This document shows positions 1-12,700 of a stretch of 64,000 bases of DNA, in pieces. This DNA comes from Cornus controversa (lineage: Eukaryota > Streptophyta > Magnoliopsida > Cornales > Cornaceae), in contig CM048848.1 of assembly GCA_026545225.1 (NCBI GenBank), positions 14,302,853 to 14,366,852 on the forward strand. Reading direction: 5' to 3'. The notes beneath the pieces are model-generated. The model saw only the letters and a program-made list of their open reading frames with translations. It made no database searches and was not told the origin of the DNA. Every line of letters begins with the position of its first letter. Within the stretch, counting starts at the first letter, position 1. The position numbers and the translations under genes are program-made.

Positions 1-561
1 TGAAGTTTAAAAGTAATTTAAAAACTTTTTTCTTATTTTTTTTAGATTAAAAATGTTTTAAAAATATATAAAAATATTCTGGATTGGGCCTAAAATGGCC
101 CAGTGGGTGGGCTCGGCAAGTGGGACTGGACAGGAATTTTTCAGGTCCCCGCCGGCCACCAGAGGCCGGTGCAGGCGCCCCCACGCATCGGTGGTCCCCG
201 TGGGTGTGGCGCGTGCAATGGGTTTCCTTCCCTAGTGCACACAACGCGCGCCAGCCCTTTCCGACGCCACTCCGGCCACCATTCGCATTAATTTTTACAC
301 CGTTCTTCTCCCCTCGGTCTAAGCTACCTATTAGTGCAAAAATCCCCATCAGTAATGGCCCAAATCAAAAACCCCTAATTTTTCAAGTTCTATGGTTTTC
401 TCACAAAAGTTAAAAATTAAATCTCAGTTTCTCAATGATCTGATTTCTAATGATCAAGGGTCATTTACCCGAGCAAGAACAACACAAAAGGGAACAGATT
501 AACAACCTTCACCAACCACAGATTCATGCTCATATGAATTTCATACATATATACACGTGCA

Positions 562-603
<42 letters not shown>

Positions 604-1182
604 TCACAGATACAATCAAACGACACGAAAATTAATCTATGTAAACAAGTTCAAAGGGGAAGTGAAAAGATCGAACTTGCCTTATGATTTTGAGCAAAAT
701 CACATTCTCTCCCTTTTTTCAGTGTCTACCGTTCTCTCTCTGTCTGTGCGTAGAAACTCTTGTGTGTAGGAACTACTGAACCTTAATTTCTTTTCTCTTA
801 TTTTATTTTACTTCAAGAAAAAAAAAAGTAAAAAAAATATTTCCTAAATAATTAAACTAATAAATATAATATATTCACCCCACCTCTATATATAAATGTA
901 TATAGCCCAACCCTACAGTCTAGCCCAGCCTGAAAAATAATTAAAATAAAATGAAATGCAGCCGAAAGACCCACATATTTTTTTTAGAAGAAAAAAATTT
1001 TATATTTAAAACAAAACTTTCACAAACATTTAAAATCAATCAACACTTAAAATCAAACATCCACATTAAATAAAAAGGAAAGGCACCGACAAAATTAACT
1101 AAAACATTTAAAATACCACAAAATGAATGATTTAAATAATTAAAATCGCAAATTAAATATCCTCAAATTAAGGGGTATTACA
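1..1182 (-). repeat. 3' LTR of the Tekay-like element, truncated by the window
   Basis: Plus-strand reading ends GGGGTATTACA at 1182, directly before a pyrimidine tract that is the polypurine tract on the minus strand. Bases 200-1182 match 14110-15189, the outer part of the 5' LTR. The 770-1182 part is AT-rich and holds no gene. ORFs read through this LTR are shadows. Confidence 0.88.
575..602. repeat. (TG)n microsatellite inside the LTR
   Basis: About 14 uninterrupted TG units follow a short TA tract. The equivalent place in the 5' LTR (14462-14506) holds CA units followed by TA units, so this spot is a simple-repeat hotspot in the family. Confidence 0.95.
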
Positions 1183-1195
1183 TTTTTCCCTCGAA
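1183..1195 (-). promoter_or_regulatory. Polypurine tract (plus-strand DNA primer) of the Tekay-like element
   Basis: On the minus strand CGAGGGAAAAA lies immediately before the LTR start TGTAATACC. This is the expected position and composition of a retrotransposon PPT. Confidence 0.8.
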
Positions 1196-4100
1196 ATTCA
1201 TCTCATACTTGAAATAAAAAGCTCTGGATATTTTGCCTTTATTTCATCCTCCCTTTCTCAAGTGGACTTCGCCTCATTGTGGTGGCTATCCTGAACCCAA
1301 ACTAAAGGAATGCTCTTGAAACGAATGACCTGGTTCTTATGGTCAAGAATATGGTAAGGTTGCTCTGCATATGTTGCATCTGGTTGCAACTCAATCTCCC
1401 CAACCTCAATGTGCTGATAGGTATCCTCATCTCTAAGAAATTTCTACAACATAGACACATGAAAGACATAGTGTCTGGTAATGCCAATCTATACGCTACT
1501 GAATTCAGGACCCCAGAATCTATTCTCTCCAACCTCCAACCAGTATACAGGCAACCTACATGGGCGCCCATACAAAGCCTTGAATGGTGTCATACGAATA
1601 GACTTTTGATAACTATTGTTTTAAGTAAACTCAACGAGTGGTAAGTAACTCTCCCAATTACCTTTGAAGTCGAGTACGCATACTCGCAACATATCCTCTA
1701 GAATTTGATTAACGCTCTCAGCCTGACCATCGGCCTGAGAGTGATAGGTTGTACTCAGATGCAGAGATGTACCCATAGACTACTGAAAACTCTCCCAAAA
1801 CCCTAAAATAATGTTCGGATCTCTATCCGATATAATGGACAAATGTACGCCATGAAGCTTCATTATCACTGCAAAGTAAAGCTTCGTATATTGCTCTGAG
1901 GTGTAACTCGAGCGAACTGGCAAGAAATGAGCTGATTTTGTCAACATGTCCACTATCACCCAAATAACATCATGATTTCACTATGAGGTGGGAAGTTTCA
2001 TAACGAAATTTATAGAAATGGTCTCTCGTTTCCACTCTGGTATAGGTAGTAGCTGCAAAGATCCCGACGGTCTCTGGTGATCAATCTTGATCATTTGACA
2101 AGTGCTACACTTAGAAACAAATATAGCAATGTCCCTCTTCATGCCAGCCCACCAAAACTGGCGCTTCATATCCTGGTACATTTTATCCTCGCCTGGGTGT
2201 ACCAAAAACTGTGAACTATGAGTCTTACTCATCACTGCCCTCCTTAATTTATCCTTGGGAGGAACCACTAACCATCCCTTGTACCTCAATCCTCCATCTG
2301 TACCCACTGCATAGAATGGTACCTCTCCAAATTTCAAGTTGGCCATTTTTTCTATACACTGCGGGTTAGTAAGCTGCTCTGTAATTACTCTCCGAATGAT
2401 AGCAGGTGTAACCACTACACATGCTACAAAAGCATTAACTAAAGCATCAACGCTGCTCAAGTTATTCCACTCTGCTTCAAATAGAGCGAAAAGACTAGCA
2501 TAGGGTCGGTGACTAAGTGCATCAGCTACTACATTCGCTTTCCCTGGGTGGTACTGGATAGAAAAATGATAATCTTTCATGAACTCCAACCACCTATGTT
2601 GTCTCATATTCAGCTCCTTCTATGAGAACAGATATTACAATCTCTTGTGGTCGTTAAACAATCTGAAGGTCACACCCAGAGGTAATGCCTCCAAATCCTC
2701 AAGGCAAAAACCACAACTGCCAACTCCAGATCATGAGTCAAGTAATTAAGCTCATGAGGCTTAAGCTTACGTGAAGCATAGGATATCGACCTCTCCTCCT
2801 GCATCAACACACAACCCAAACCCTGCAATGATACATCGGTATATACCAAGTACTCAACTCTGCTATTAAGAGTAGCTAGGACAGGTGCAGTTCTCAACCT
2901 GCTCTTCAACTCATCAAACGCTGCCTGATAAGAATTGTCCCAAACAAAAGTCACACCCTTTTTAGTTAAATGGGTGAGCAGACCAGTAATTTTATAAAAG
3001 CCCTGATGAACCTGCGGTAATAACCAGCTAACCCCAGATAACTGTGAATCTCTGAGGGTGAGGTAGGCTGCCCCCACTCCAAAACTGCTGACACTTTACT
3101 TTGATCAATCGTTATCCCCTTCTCAGATACTACGTGACCCAAGAACTTCACCTCCCTCTATCAGAAATCACACTTCTCAAACTTTACATACAACTGATGG
3201 TCTCTCAGTGTCTGTAGAACAATAATGAGATGTTTGACGTGATCCTCCTGTGACCTAGAATAAACCAGAATGTCATCGATAAAGACAATAACAAACTGAT
3301 CTAAGTAGGCTCTAAACACTTTGTTCATCAGATCCATGAAGACAGCTGAGGTGTTCGTCAACCCAAAAGGCATAACCCGAAACTCATAAGACCCATATCT
3401 AGTAAGAAAGGCTATCTTTGGTACATCCTGCTCCCTAACCCGAAGCTGATGATACCCGGATCTCAAATTTATCTTCGAGAAATAGGTCGCTCCCTTTAGC
3501 TGATCGAACAGATCATCAATCCTTGGCAACGGCTACTTGTTACAGATTGTGACCTTATTCAACTCTCTATAATCTATATAAAGGCGAAGAGACCTATCCT
3601 TCTTTTTCACAAACAGTATCGGTGCTCCCCACGGTAAAGTACTCCTGCGAATGAACTTTTGACTGAGAAGCTACTGAATCTGGTCTTTCAGCTCTCTCAT
3701 TTCCACAGGCGCCATCCTATATAGGGCTCTAACAATAGGCCTAGTGCCTGGAGCTAAATCAATGACAAAGTTTATCTCACGACTCGGTGGTGACCCTAGG
3801 ATTTTCTCAAACACATCCTGAAAGTCTCGCACCATTGGAATGGAATCTAGAGAAACTGTAGTTCCCTCGTGAGACTCCTCGCAGATAAAGAATAAATGTG
3901 TGCTAAACCCTCCATTTGATTGTAGTATAGCAACCAAATTCATCTCTTGACCTGGTATAGCAAAAATAATTGCCTTATCACGGCAATTAACCTGAGCATG
4001 ATAATATGATAACCAATCTATTCCGAGTATGTCATCATAAGAATACATATCCAAGACCACTAGGTCTGCCAAGAACTTGAGTCTGCCAATGTCTATAGTG

Positions 4101-5442
4101 ACCTGACTACAGTGTTCCCGTAAAACCGTACTAACCCCCAATGGCGTAGCAATACTAAATGAAGAACTACATGGCTGAATGGCTATACCAGATAATCTAA
4201 CAAATGATCGAGATACAAAAGAATGGGATGCACCAGTATCAATAAAACATGACCAAGTTTACCATTGATCAGAAACATACCCTCAATCGCCTGAGGAGCC
4301 TACACATCATATGGCATGACGTTGTAGACCCTCCCACAGTGCATCTACTGACCAGGTTGCCCTGCGAGCAGTGGTGGTGTTGGTAAAGCTGGATAGTGCT
4401 GAGTCTGAATCCGTGGAACTTGGGGTGCCGGCAAGGGTGGTTGCTGTCTCTATCCCTGCTGACCAAACTGTCCCTAATTAGTATTGGGGTAGTATCTGAC
4501 TAACAAGCTAACCACATCCATAACAATTTCCTCTGAATGTACTGGTAGACCTCCTCAACTGATTACCCTGAGGCTGAGACTGACCCATCTATGGTACTTT
4601 ATTCTGTTTCCTGTAAGTAGAGGCTTCCCGTCTCTGAACATCACCGTGACCTCTATATTTCTTCCACGGTTGCTGCCCTAGGTAACTGCTCTTGTCAAAC
4701 TGTCTGCCACCATTACTATTTCTCCCCTTTTCCTTTTCTGTAATCTCTCCTCAACTGACAGTGTTGCAGTGCAGCATCAACCACCTGAGTATAAGTTGTA
4801 TAAGTTGGGAAAACCACAATGACCTGTCAAATATGCCAATTCAAACCATCCACGACGCGGTTCTTCTTCTTTCCTTCAGTGTTTACCTCCTCAGGTGCAA
4901 ACAAAGAGAGACTGGTAAACTCCTACTCATATTTTGCGATTGTCCTGTCCCCCTACTGTAGGTCAAGGAACTCCCTCTTCTTAGCCGCCCTCACTGTATA
5001 TGGGAAGTTATTGTCAAACCGGGCTTGAAATTCCGCATATGTTAAAGTAATCCGCTCCGCCACGGTAGTAATCGACTCCCACCACTGTAAAGCATCACCC
5101 ACTAGCTAAAGGTAAATAACATCTACTTCTGAACTTCAGTGCACATAATTAGGCAAAGATGGCGTTCAGTGTCTTTCCTCCACTGATACACTTCTTTCAC
5201 CTCTGTGGATTTCCTTTTCTGAAGGAATTCTAAACCCTTTCCCAACTGTTAGGCTGCTACACTGGTAATGGGATATGCGCCATCTACGATGACTGCTGTG
5301 GTGGTTGCTAGTTCTAAAGACCAGTTGCCACTCCTGTAGCTATAGCCTGAGCAATAATAGCTGCAAAATTGGGAGGAAGTTTAGCATTTCCACCCTGAGC
5401 CTGTCCTCGGATTTGGTTCACACTCCTCCTACGGGGTGGCAT
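1196..5442 (-). pseudogene. Degraded gag-pol polyprotein of the Tekay-like element
   Basis: The order on the minus strand is gag, zinc knuckle, protease, RT, RNase H, integrase, chromodomain-like end. Gag probably begins at the ATG at 5442 (MPPRRS). A broken zinc knuckle with CYGCG lies near 4500-4540. The protease region (about 4270-3700) includes DILGIDWLS. RT spans about 3660-3160 with [12 protein letters not shown] and the active-site motif FIDDILVYS. RNase H is at about 3000-2670 and retains [10 protein letters not shown]. Integrase is at about 2610-1640 with HPGEDKM and CSTCQ of its zinc-binding end. The last 140 bases before the PPT resemble the chromodomain tail of Tekay/Del elements. 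The reading is split into at least seven ORFs by stops and frameshifts, so no functional protein is made. Lineage is inferred from motif style. Confidence 0.85.
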
Positions 5443-5586
5443 CTGAAGATGAACAGAAAAAACATCAATACCCCAACAAGAGACTAAAACATAAAGAGTA
5501 CAATCAGTCCTATACTTAGATTCTATACAACGTGAAAAATGTCATACGAGAAACCCTAAGGACCCGAGAATACTCGAACCTGGAGT

Positions 5587-5600
5587 GCTCTAATACCAAC
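5587..5600 (-). other. Primer-binding site (initiator tRNA-Met type)
   Basis: The minus strand reads GTTGGTATTAGAGC directly after the 5' LTR end GGTATTTCA. It resembles the plant initiator-Met site TGGTATCAGAGC with one change (C to T). Confidence 0.85.
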
Positions 5601-6289
5601 TGAAATACCCCCTACAATCTCACGCATGAGGCGGCCAATCTCATACACAAAATATAAGGAATACCTACAATTGATAACATGCAAGCATATAATACAGGGA
5701 TAATAGAATAAATAAATAAATGTGAAAAGAAGACTTAAACTGAGAAGATGAATAAAATAAACTAAAGTTTAGACTCTGAACAATACAATTTGAAAGACCT
5801 GTAACTCAAGGACCCCTAAACTCAAAATATAAGGAAGATTAAATAATCTAAAACAATGTCCCAAAAAAAATTCATATCCTGAACATAAAGAAAGAAATAG
5901 GTCCCTACTCTGAAAACTAATAAGAGAAGTTGATTGCCACAATCTACAAACTCCCCTACTCTGAAAACTGATAAGAGAAGGTGACTGCCATAATCTACAA
6001 ACTCAAGACTCTATCCTCTCGGTGGAACTGGCTGGGAACCTGAAATATCAACAAAGTGGGTTAAACCTATGAGCAAGTTACCTCTACTACCACCCAATCT
6101 GAGAACTGGTAAACATACCCTCTATATGAGGACAGTAAATAACATATAGATATGACTATACCATTTTATCAATTAATCTTCTGTCTCAGAATTAATTAGA
6201 ATTATGTTTTGAACCAACCCATCCATTATCACAGTAAAGATAGAACAAGTTTCTATGTTCTAACAAGTGGCAATCTTAACATGCCTGAG

Positions 6290-6823
6290 TAGGGATGACA
6301 ATTTCCCCTGCCCCGTTTAAAACCCGTTTATGAAACCGTTTAAGAAAACGGGGTGGGGATGGGATTAAGGAAAATAACCCGCACTTAAACGGGGCGGAGA
6401 TGGGGGTAAGACCCTACCCCGACAGGTACCTGCCCTGTTTAAGTATATATATATTTATACTTATATATATAATATATAAAGGAAATATTAATATTATATA
6501 TATCATACAACTATACAAGTTTATTATATCAGTAATAGATGACTCAATATTAGCTATTGTGTTGCATGTACCTAAATGTGTGTTTTTGGTGTATATGTAT
6601 CGAAATATTAGATTTATTATTATAAAAAAATTTGCATTAAAAAAAAATATATAAACGGGGCGGGGCGGGGAAAGTTAAACGGTTATGGGGATGGGGAAGT
6701 CAAAACTCGCCCCGCCCCGCCCCATTTATACACGGTTGCGGGGCGGGGAAAGTTAACCGGTTGCAGGGACAGGGAAGTCAAAATCGCCCCGCCCCGCCCC
6801 GCCCAGCCCTGTTGCCATCCCTA
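6290..6823. mobile_element. hAT-type MITE with GC-rich subterminal repeats
   Basis: The 534-bp element has imperfect terminal inverted repeats: TAGGGATGACAA on the left and, read inward, TAGGGATGGCAA on the right. It is flanked by an 8-bp target duplication TGCCTGAG (6282-6289 and 6824-6831), the size expected for the hAT superfamily. Both arms carry clustered GGGGCGGGG-type repeats, while the core is AT-rich. No transposase is encoded, so it is non-autonomous. The ORF read across it has no coding features. Confidence 0.88.
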
Positions 6824-6834
6824 TGCCTGAGCAC

Positions 6835-7230
6835 ATAACTAAATTTCTTATTAAGTATTAGACAATTTTGACATGCCTATACCCATATTTTATGAATACC
6901 TTATTAGGTATTGGGCAATCCTGACATGCCGCAAAATATAATGTATAGATACCTTATTAGGTATTAGGCAATTCTAACATGCCTGGTAATCCTGACATGC
7001 TGAAAATATAATGTATAGATACCATATTAGGTATTAGGAAATTCTAACATGCCTGGCAATCCTGACATGCCAAAAAAAAACTATAATGTATACATACCTT
7101 ATTAGGTTTTAGGCAATCCTGACATGCCGAAAAATATAACGTATAGATACATTATTAGGTATTAGGCAATCCTGACATGCCAAAACTAAAATGTATAGAT
7201 ACCTTATTAGGTATTAGGCAATCCTTTAAA
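6835..7230. repeat. Minisatellite in the Tekay-like LTR
   Basis: About seven degenerate units of roughly 50-60 bp carry the core GGCAATCCTGACATGCC and the segment TACCTTATTAGGTATTAG. Both are small inverted repeats (GGCA/TGCC and TACCT/AGGTA). The same unit occurs at 25106-25312 and 35915-36090 in other LTRs of the family. Confidence 0.9.
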
Positions 7231-7734
7231 TAAAAAAAATTAACATACTTATAAGCATGCTATTTAAAATAATGACAATCCTACCACCACATGAAATAAA
7301 TAAATAAATAAAATAACACAAATCTACTATGATAGAAAATGAGTTTAACATACTCCCATAAACAACATACAATTAATCAAGAACATTTATGATAGCAAAG
7401 AAGCAATTAAAGGGAAATAAACAATTAATTAAAAAGAAAAACCCCACAATAAAGCCAACACTTCAATTTAAACATCAAATATATCTAAACCTAGCTCTAG
7501 CCTAGGTTTTGGTGTATAATCTGTTTTTAAAAGTCTTAATGTATTTTTCTGGAATTTTTTGGAATTTAAAAGTAATTTTAAAACATTTTTCCTATTTTTT
7601 TTTCAAATTAAAAATGATTTAAAAATATTCTGGACTGGGCCCAGTGGGTGGGCTCGGCAAGTGGGACCGGACAAAAAATTTTCCAATCCCCACAGGAGGC
7701 CAGCGCAAACGCCCCCACTCGCCGACGGTGCGCG

Positions 7735-8132
7735 TGTTAGGCCACAGGTGCGTTTCACCTATTCTAGGCGTAAGGGTAATTCCGGGAATCTGGATCATAG
7801 TTGACTTGTAAGAATTGATTAGAGAGAAGGGTAGCTGTTATGCAATTTTGTTATGCAATTCTGTTAGGGAGTAAGTTTTGCATTTTGGTAGTATTTTCTG
7901 GCTGTCCGTTACGGCTAAGGGGGTGAGGAGAATATAAGGGGGAGGGGTTGGTCTGAGGAGGTTTATGAAAGGATTTGTTTTGTAGTGAGCTTGCTCATTT
8001 TGGAGAGTTCCCAAGCCTCTCGAATGCTTGGAGAGTCTGGAATTATTCAGACTGAAAATAAAAGTTTCCCTTATCCAATCTTTGCCATTGTTTGTGTTGT
8101 TTAAGTATAATTTCTTTGATCAGTGCCTATCA
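7735..8132 (+). repeat. 5' LTR of the Reina-like element (398 bp)
   Basis: It begins TGTTAGGCC and ends GCCTATCA. A TATA-like GAATATAAGG lies near 7930. It is 13 bp longer than the 3' LTR because TTTGTTATGCAAT is duplicated around 7840-7862. Confidence 0.94.
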
Positions 8133-8148
8133 AATTGGTATCAGAGCA
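8133..8148 (+). other. Primer-binding site (initiator tRNA-Met)
   Basis: AATTGGTATCAGAGCA follows the 5' LTR directly. It contains the canonical TGGTATCAGAGC. Confidence 0.92.
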
Positions 8149-8546
8149 AACGTACCTCGAAGATGGCAGCCAAAAACGTCGCTCAACGGATGGATTCCAT
8201 GGAGGAAGTGGTTGGTGCCGTGCAAGAAGAGTTCCAATGAGAAGTGGGAACGTTGAAGGAGGAAGTACAAAATATGAACAAACGATTCGAACAGTTCCTC
8301 AAATTGCAAGAAGATATGGCTCGAGGCAGCTCGAACTCAAACGGATTTCGCCATGAATTCCGATCCCGGAGACTGGAGATGCCACTATTCGATGGCTCGA
8401 ATCCTGATAGATGGATTTTGAAGGCAGAACGATATTTCGCCCTCAATCGTTTGATAAATGAAGAGAAGCTTGAGGCGGCGATTATGGCGTTTGAAGGAGA
8501 TGCCCTGTTGTGGTATCAATGGGAAAATAGGAAGCGATCTATTCTT

Positions 8547-8796
8547 TGTAATACCCCGCTCCAACACATGGTATGATATTGTCCGCTTTGGGCCATAGCC
8601 CGCACGGTTTTGCTCTTGGGTTTTATCCCAAAAGGCCTCATACCATTTGAAGAGAACATACTACATATAAGCACATCCCCTTTTCCACACCCAGGCGATG
8701 TGGGATTCAGCACCCTGTACCCTGTCAGTGTGGTAGCTCAGCCCAGTGTCTATCTTCGCACCCGCCCACTCACACCCGTCCACAAGGGTTACTACA
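8547..8796 (-). repeat. Single TRIM LTR (about 250 bp)
   Basis: On the minus strand it starts TGTAGTAACCC and ends GCGGGGTATTACA, matching the LTRs of the complete TRIM at 26663-27236. The snRNA-like element (8696-8706, minus) and TATA (8665-8670) are present with a 25-nt gap. Confidence 0.85.
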
Positions 8797-9708
8797 ATCC
8801 ACATAGTTAATCTCACGAAATTTATCAATAGCAGAAAAATATAAACATGCAATTAACTACAAATTTTTAATATAAATAAATGCTCAAACCTAGACTATGC
8901 ATACGGATTCAAGGGGGAAGAAAAGAATTAAACTTGCCTCTTTGACGATTCAAACACTCGTTCACCCGAACTCCTTCTCTCTTTCGTTTACTCTCCTGAT
9001 TTTTGTGCGTAATGCAAACGGCAGAAACCCTAATTTCTATTATCTTTTGTCCTAATCATTTTTATTCTATTATTATTATTATTTTTTTCTAAAAACTAAA
9101 TAACTAAAAATAATAACCATAATAATATAACTATAACCATGGCCCAACAACTTAAGCATATCCTTAGCCCAACCATTCCAGCCCAGATTCCTCTCTAGCC
9201 CAATCCAAAGCATTTAAAATATTTAAATCAAATAATACACAATCAATAAACAATTAATATAAATTGATAAAAATAAAATAGAGCAATTCACATGAAATGA
9301 AATAATTTATAAAGATAACCAATTCACATAAAATAATAATTGTATAAAGACCTAACAATTCCATGAAATGATAAAATGCATATAAAGGCATTCCACATGA
9401 ATTGAAAAATAATAATAATAATAATATAAAGAAATTTAAATTCTTTAAAATAATAGACGTCCAAATTTTTCGGGGTATTACATTCTTCCCCCCTAAAAAA
9501 AGGAATTCTGTCCTCGGAATTTAGTTCATACCCAAAAGAAAACTCTGGATTCTTTGCTTTCATTTCATCCTCCTTCTTTTCTGCAATTAGAAAATTGTTC
9601 ATTATATCTTTTGTATTCTATGCTTGTTGCTACCAGTTGTATGTATCTTCCAGGTTTTGTGTATGAGACTGGCCACCTCATACGTGAAATTTTCTGGGGG
9701 GTATTTCA
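8547..9708. mobile_element. Composite LTR insertion in gag of the Reina-like element
   Basis: A 1162-bp insertion has a perfect 5-bp target duplication TTCTT (8542-8546 and 9709-9713). It starts with a TRIM LTR in minus orientation (8547-8796). It continues with the outer end of a Tekay-like LTR (to GGGGTATTACA at about 9482), then that element's PPT and pol end (about 9483-9590). It finishes with the opposite LTR terminus (about 9600-9708, ending GGGTATTTCA), which on the reverse strand aligns with 5601-5700. It looks like a rearranged or internally deleted element. Confidence 0.75.
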
Positions 9709-12700
9709 TTCTTCTTTGGGAAGAGATGAAGATGCTTCTCTTGAAGCAGTTCCGAACAACCCAAGCTGGCTCACTCCATGAACAGTGGTTGGCTCTGGTT
9801 CAAGATGGCAGCGTGCAGGAGTATCGCCAAAAGTTTATCGAGCTGTCGGCGCCATTGGAGAATGTCTCCGATGAAGTAGCTCTGGGTAACTTCATCAATG
9901 GGTTGAAGCGAGAGATCAAAGTTGAGATTCGGATCTTGGAACCCAACAATTTGGGCCGGGCCATGGACTTAGCCCAAAAGATAGAAGAAAAGTTGTGGGT
10001 AACCAAAGCCCACAAACCAATCAGTGGGTTTCATCGAGCAAAGGGGTCATGGCGGGGCACAAGCTTCCATTCTGAAGCTTCTCGATCAACCCTTGGGGCA
10101 AATCGCTCTACAGGAAAATTTTCCGGAGAGGTGAGAAGGCTTTCCAATTCGGAACTCCAGAGGAAACGAGACAAAGGGTTGTGCTATCGGTGCGATGAAA
10201 AATGGGCGCCGGGGCACATCTGTAAGAAGAAGGAATTGAATGTCCTTCTTACCCATGACGTGGAAGAAGGAGAGCAGGGAGAGGGTGTAGCGTCGGAAGA
10301 GGCAGAGCCTGAACTGGAGGCGTCCGAGCTTAATCAGATGGTGGAAGTTTCGCTCAACTCGGTGGTGGGCTTGACTACTCCAAAGACGATGAAATTGAAG
10401 GGGATGATCGGTGAGCAGGAGGTGGTGGTCTTGATTGACCCAGGTGCAACCCATAATTTCATTTCCTTAGATCTGGTTAATAGAATTCATAAACCTGTTG
10501 TTAAAACTGAGGTTTATGGAGTGGCTATGGGAACTGGTAATGCTGTACGTGGCGAAGGCTTATGCCGAGGCGTAACTCTTCATTTGCAAGGGATTGAAAT
10601 TGTGGAAGAATTCTTGCCGCTTGGGTTGGGAAGTTCTGATGTAATTCTCGGAATTCAATGGCTTGAGACTCTTGGGATGACTCATACGAATTGGAAGACG
10701 CTAGTGATGAAATTTAGGCTCGGTAATGAGTCTGTCACTTTGCGTGGGGATCCCTCTCTTGGGAAGACTTTGGTTTCTTTGAAGGCTATGATGCGAACCC
10801 TTAAACACGAGGGAGCTGGAATTTTGGTGGAGCTTAATCAACTGGAGGGTTTGAGGGACGTGAGTCTTGAGGTGCCGCAATTTATTCACCAAGTTTTGGC
10901 AGATTATGATATTGTCTTCGACATGCCTTCGGGATTACCACCCATAAGGGGACATGAACACTCCATTGTGCTCAAAGAGGGCAGTCAACCGGTTAGTGTC
11001 CGACCGTATCGCTATCCTCATGCCCAGAAGGATGAGATTGAGAGATTGATTAAGGAAATGCTTGCTGCTGGAATAATTCAAGTCAGCAATAGCCCCTTCT
11101 CGAGCCCAGTTTTGCTTGTTAAGAAGAAAGACGGTTCCTGGCGATTTTGTGTGGATTATAGAGCTCTCAACAAAGCTACAGTACCAGATAAGTATCCCAT
11201 TCCTATCATTGATGAGCTCCTTGATGAACTTCATGGTGCAAAATTTTTTTCTAAGTTAGACTTAAAGTCTGGTTACCACCAAATCAGGGTCAGCAGTCAG
11301 GATGTTCATAAAACTGCCTTTCGAACACATGATGGACACTACGAGTTCCTTGTCATGCCCTTCGGACTTACGAATTCCCCCGCTACTTTCCAATCCTTGA
11401 TGAATGATGTCTTTCGGCCTTTCCTTCGGAAGTTTGTGCTAGTGTTCTTTGACGATATTTTGATCTATAGCCCCTCAAAGGAGTCCCATCAGCAGCATCT
11501 AGCACAAGTCTTGGAAATCTTGCAGGCCAATAATCTCTATGCCAATCGAAAGAAATGTGAGTTTGGTAGGACTCAAGTGGCCTATTTAGGCCATATCATT
11601 TCCGAGCAGGGGGTAGCAGCAGATCCAAGCAAGATTCAAGCCATGATTTCTTGGCCAACACCCACTAATTTGAAGGCATTAAGGGGATTTCTAGGTTTGA
11701 CAGGATATTATCGAAAGTTTGTGGCTGGGTATGCTCGAATTGCGTTTCCATTGACTGATCAGCTAAAAAAGGATAAGTTTGGGTGGAATTCGGAAGCTGC
11801 ATCAGCTTTTGAAGAACTTAAGCATGCTATGTCCTCAGTCCCTGTTTTGGCAATGCCCGATTTCACTAAGCCCTTCATTATCGAGACGGATGCTTCTGGG
11901 TTTGGATTAGGAGCTGTTCTTATCCAGGGACAGCAACCAGTGGCTTATTATAGCCAAGTTCTGGGTCCCCGAGCTCGCCTTAAGTCCATATATGAGAAGG
12001 AATTAATGGCAATCGTGTTTGCAGTGTTGAAATGGCGACCATACCTGCTTGGAAGGCGTTTCATTGTGCGGATAGATCAGCAGAGTTTGAAGTTTCTATT
12101 TGAACAGCGGATTGTTGGAGCTGAATATCAAAAATGGATTACTAAAATCATGGGGTATGCTTTCGATATTCAATACCGTAGTGGGGCAAGTAATCGAGTA
12201 GCGGATGCACTTTCTCGTTTAACAGATCAAGTGGAGTGCGCAACCTTAGCTGTACCACAGTGGCAGCATTGGGACTCTTTAAAGGTGGAATTGGCGGATC
12301 ATATTTTCTAAAGAAACTAAGGGAGGACATTATTTCAGGTACACAATCTCATGTTGGGTTTACAGTGGAACAAGGGATATTGTTCTATAAGAATCGTCTC
12401 GTTATTCCACAGTCCTCTAAGCTTCTTTCTACTCTAATTGGAGAGTTTCATGCCACTCCGGTTGGGGGGCATTCGGGAGAAACAAAGAGTTACCAACGCC
12501 TGGCAGCTGAGTTATATTGGATAGGCATGTGCAAGGATGTAGCCAGATTTGTACGGGAGTGCTCAGTCTGCCAACAGAATAAGTACCTGGCCACTACTCC
12601 AGCGGGGTTATTGCAACCCATTCCACTTCCGGCACAAGTTTGGGATGAAGTCACTCTTGATTTTATTGAGGGGCTGCCCCGTTCCGAGGGTTGGGATGCT

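Noticed and set aside
84-413. GC-rich ORFs near 84-413 and the like at 7559-7804 and 25718-26260
   Set aside because: All read the same conserved GC-rich LTR block in several frames; no domain and no splice context.
5587-5600. Possible tRNA gene at the tRNA-like primer sites (also 8133, 26914, 38002, 50890)
   Set aside because: Only the 12-16 bases complementary to the tRNA 3' end are present; no cloverleaf can be formed.
6650-6810. CpG-rich patch as a promoter island
   Set aside because: It is explained by the G-rich arms of the hAT-type MITE.
6835-7230. Regularly spaced repeats resembling a CRISPR array
   Set aside because: Units are contiguous and degenerate with no unique spacers, lie inside a plant LTR and recur in other LTRs: a minisatellite.
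9624-9713. N-terminal extension of the 895-codon ORF starting at 9624
   Set aside because: The first 30 codons come from the composite insertion that ends at 9708; gag resumes at 9714.
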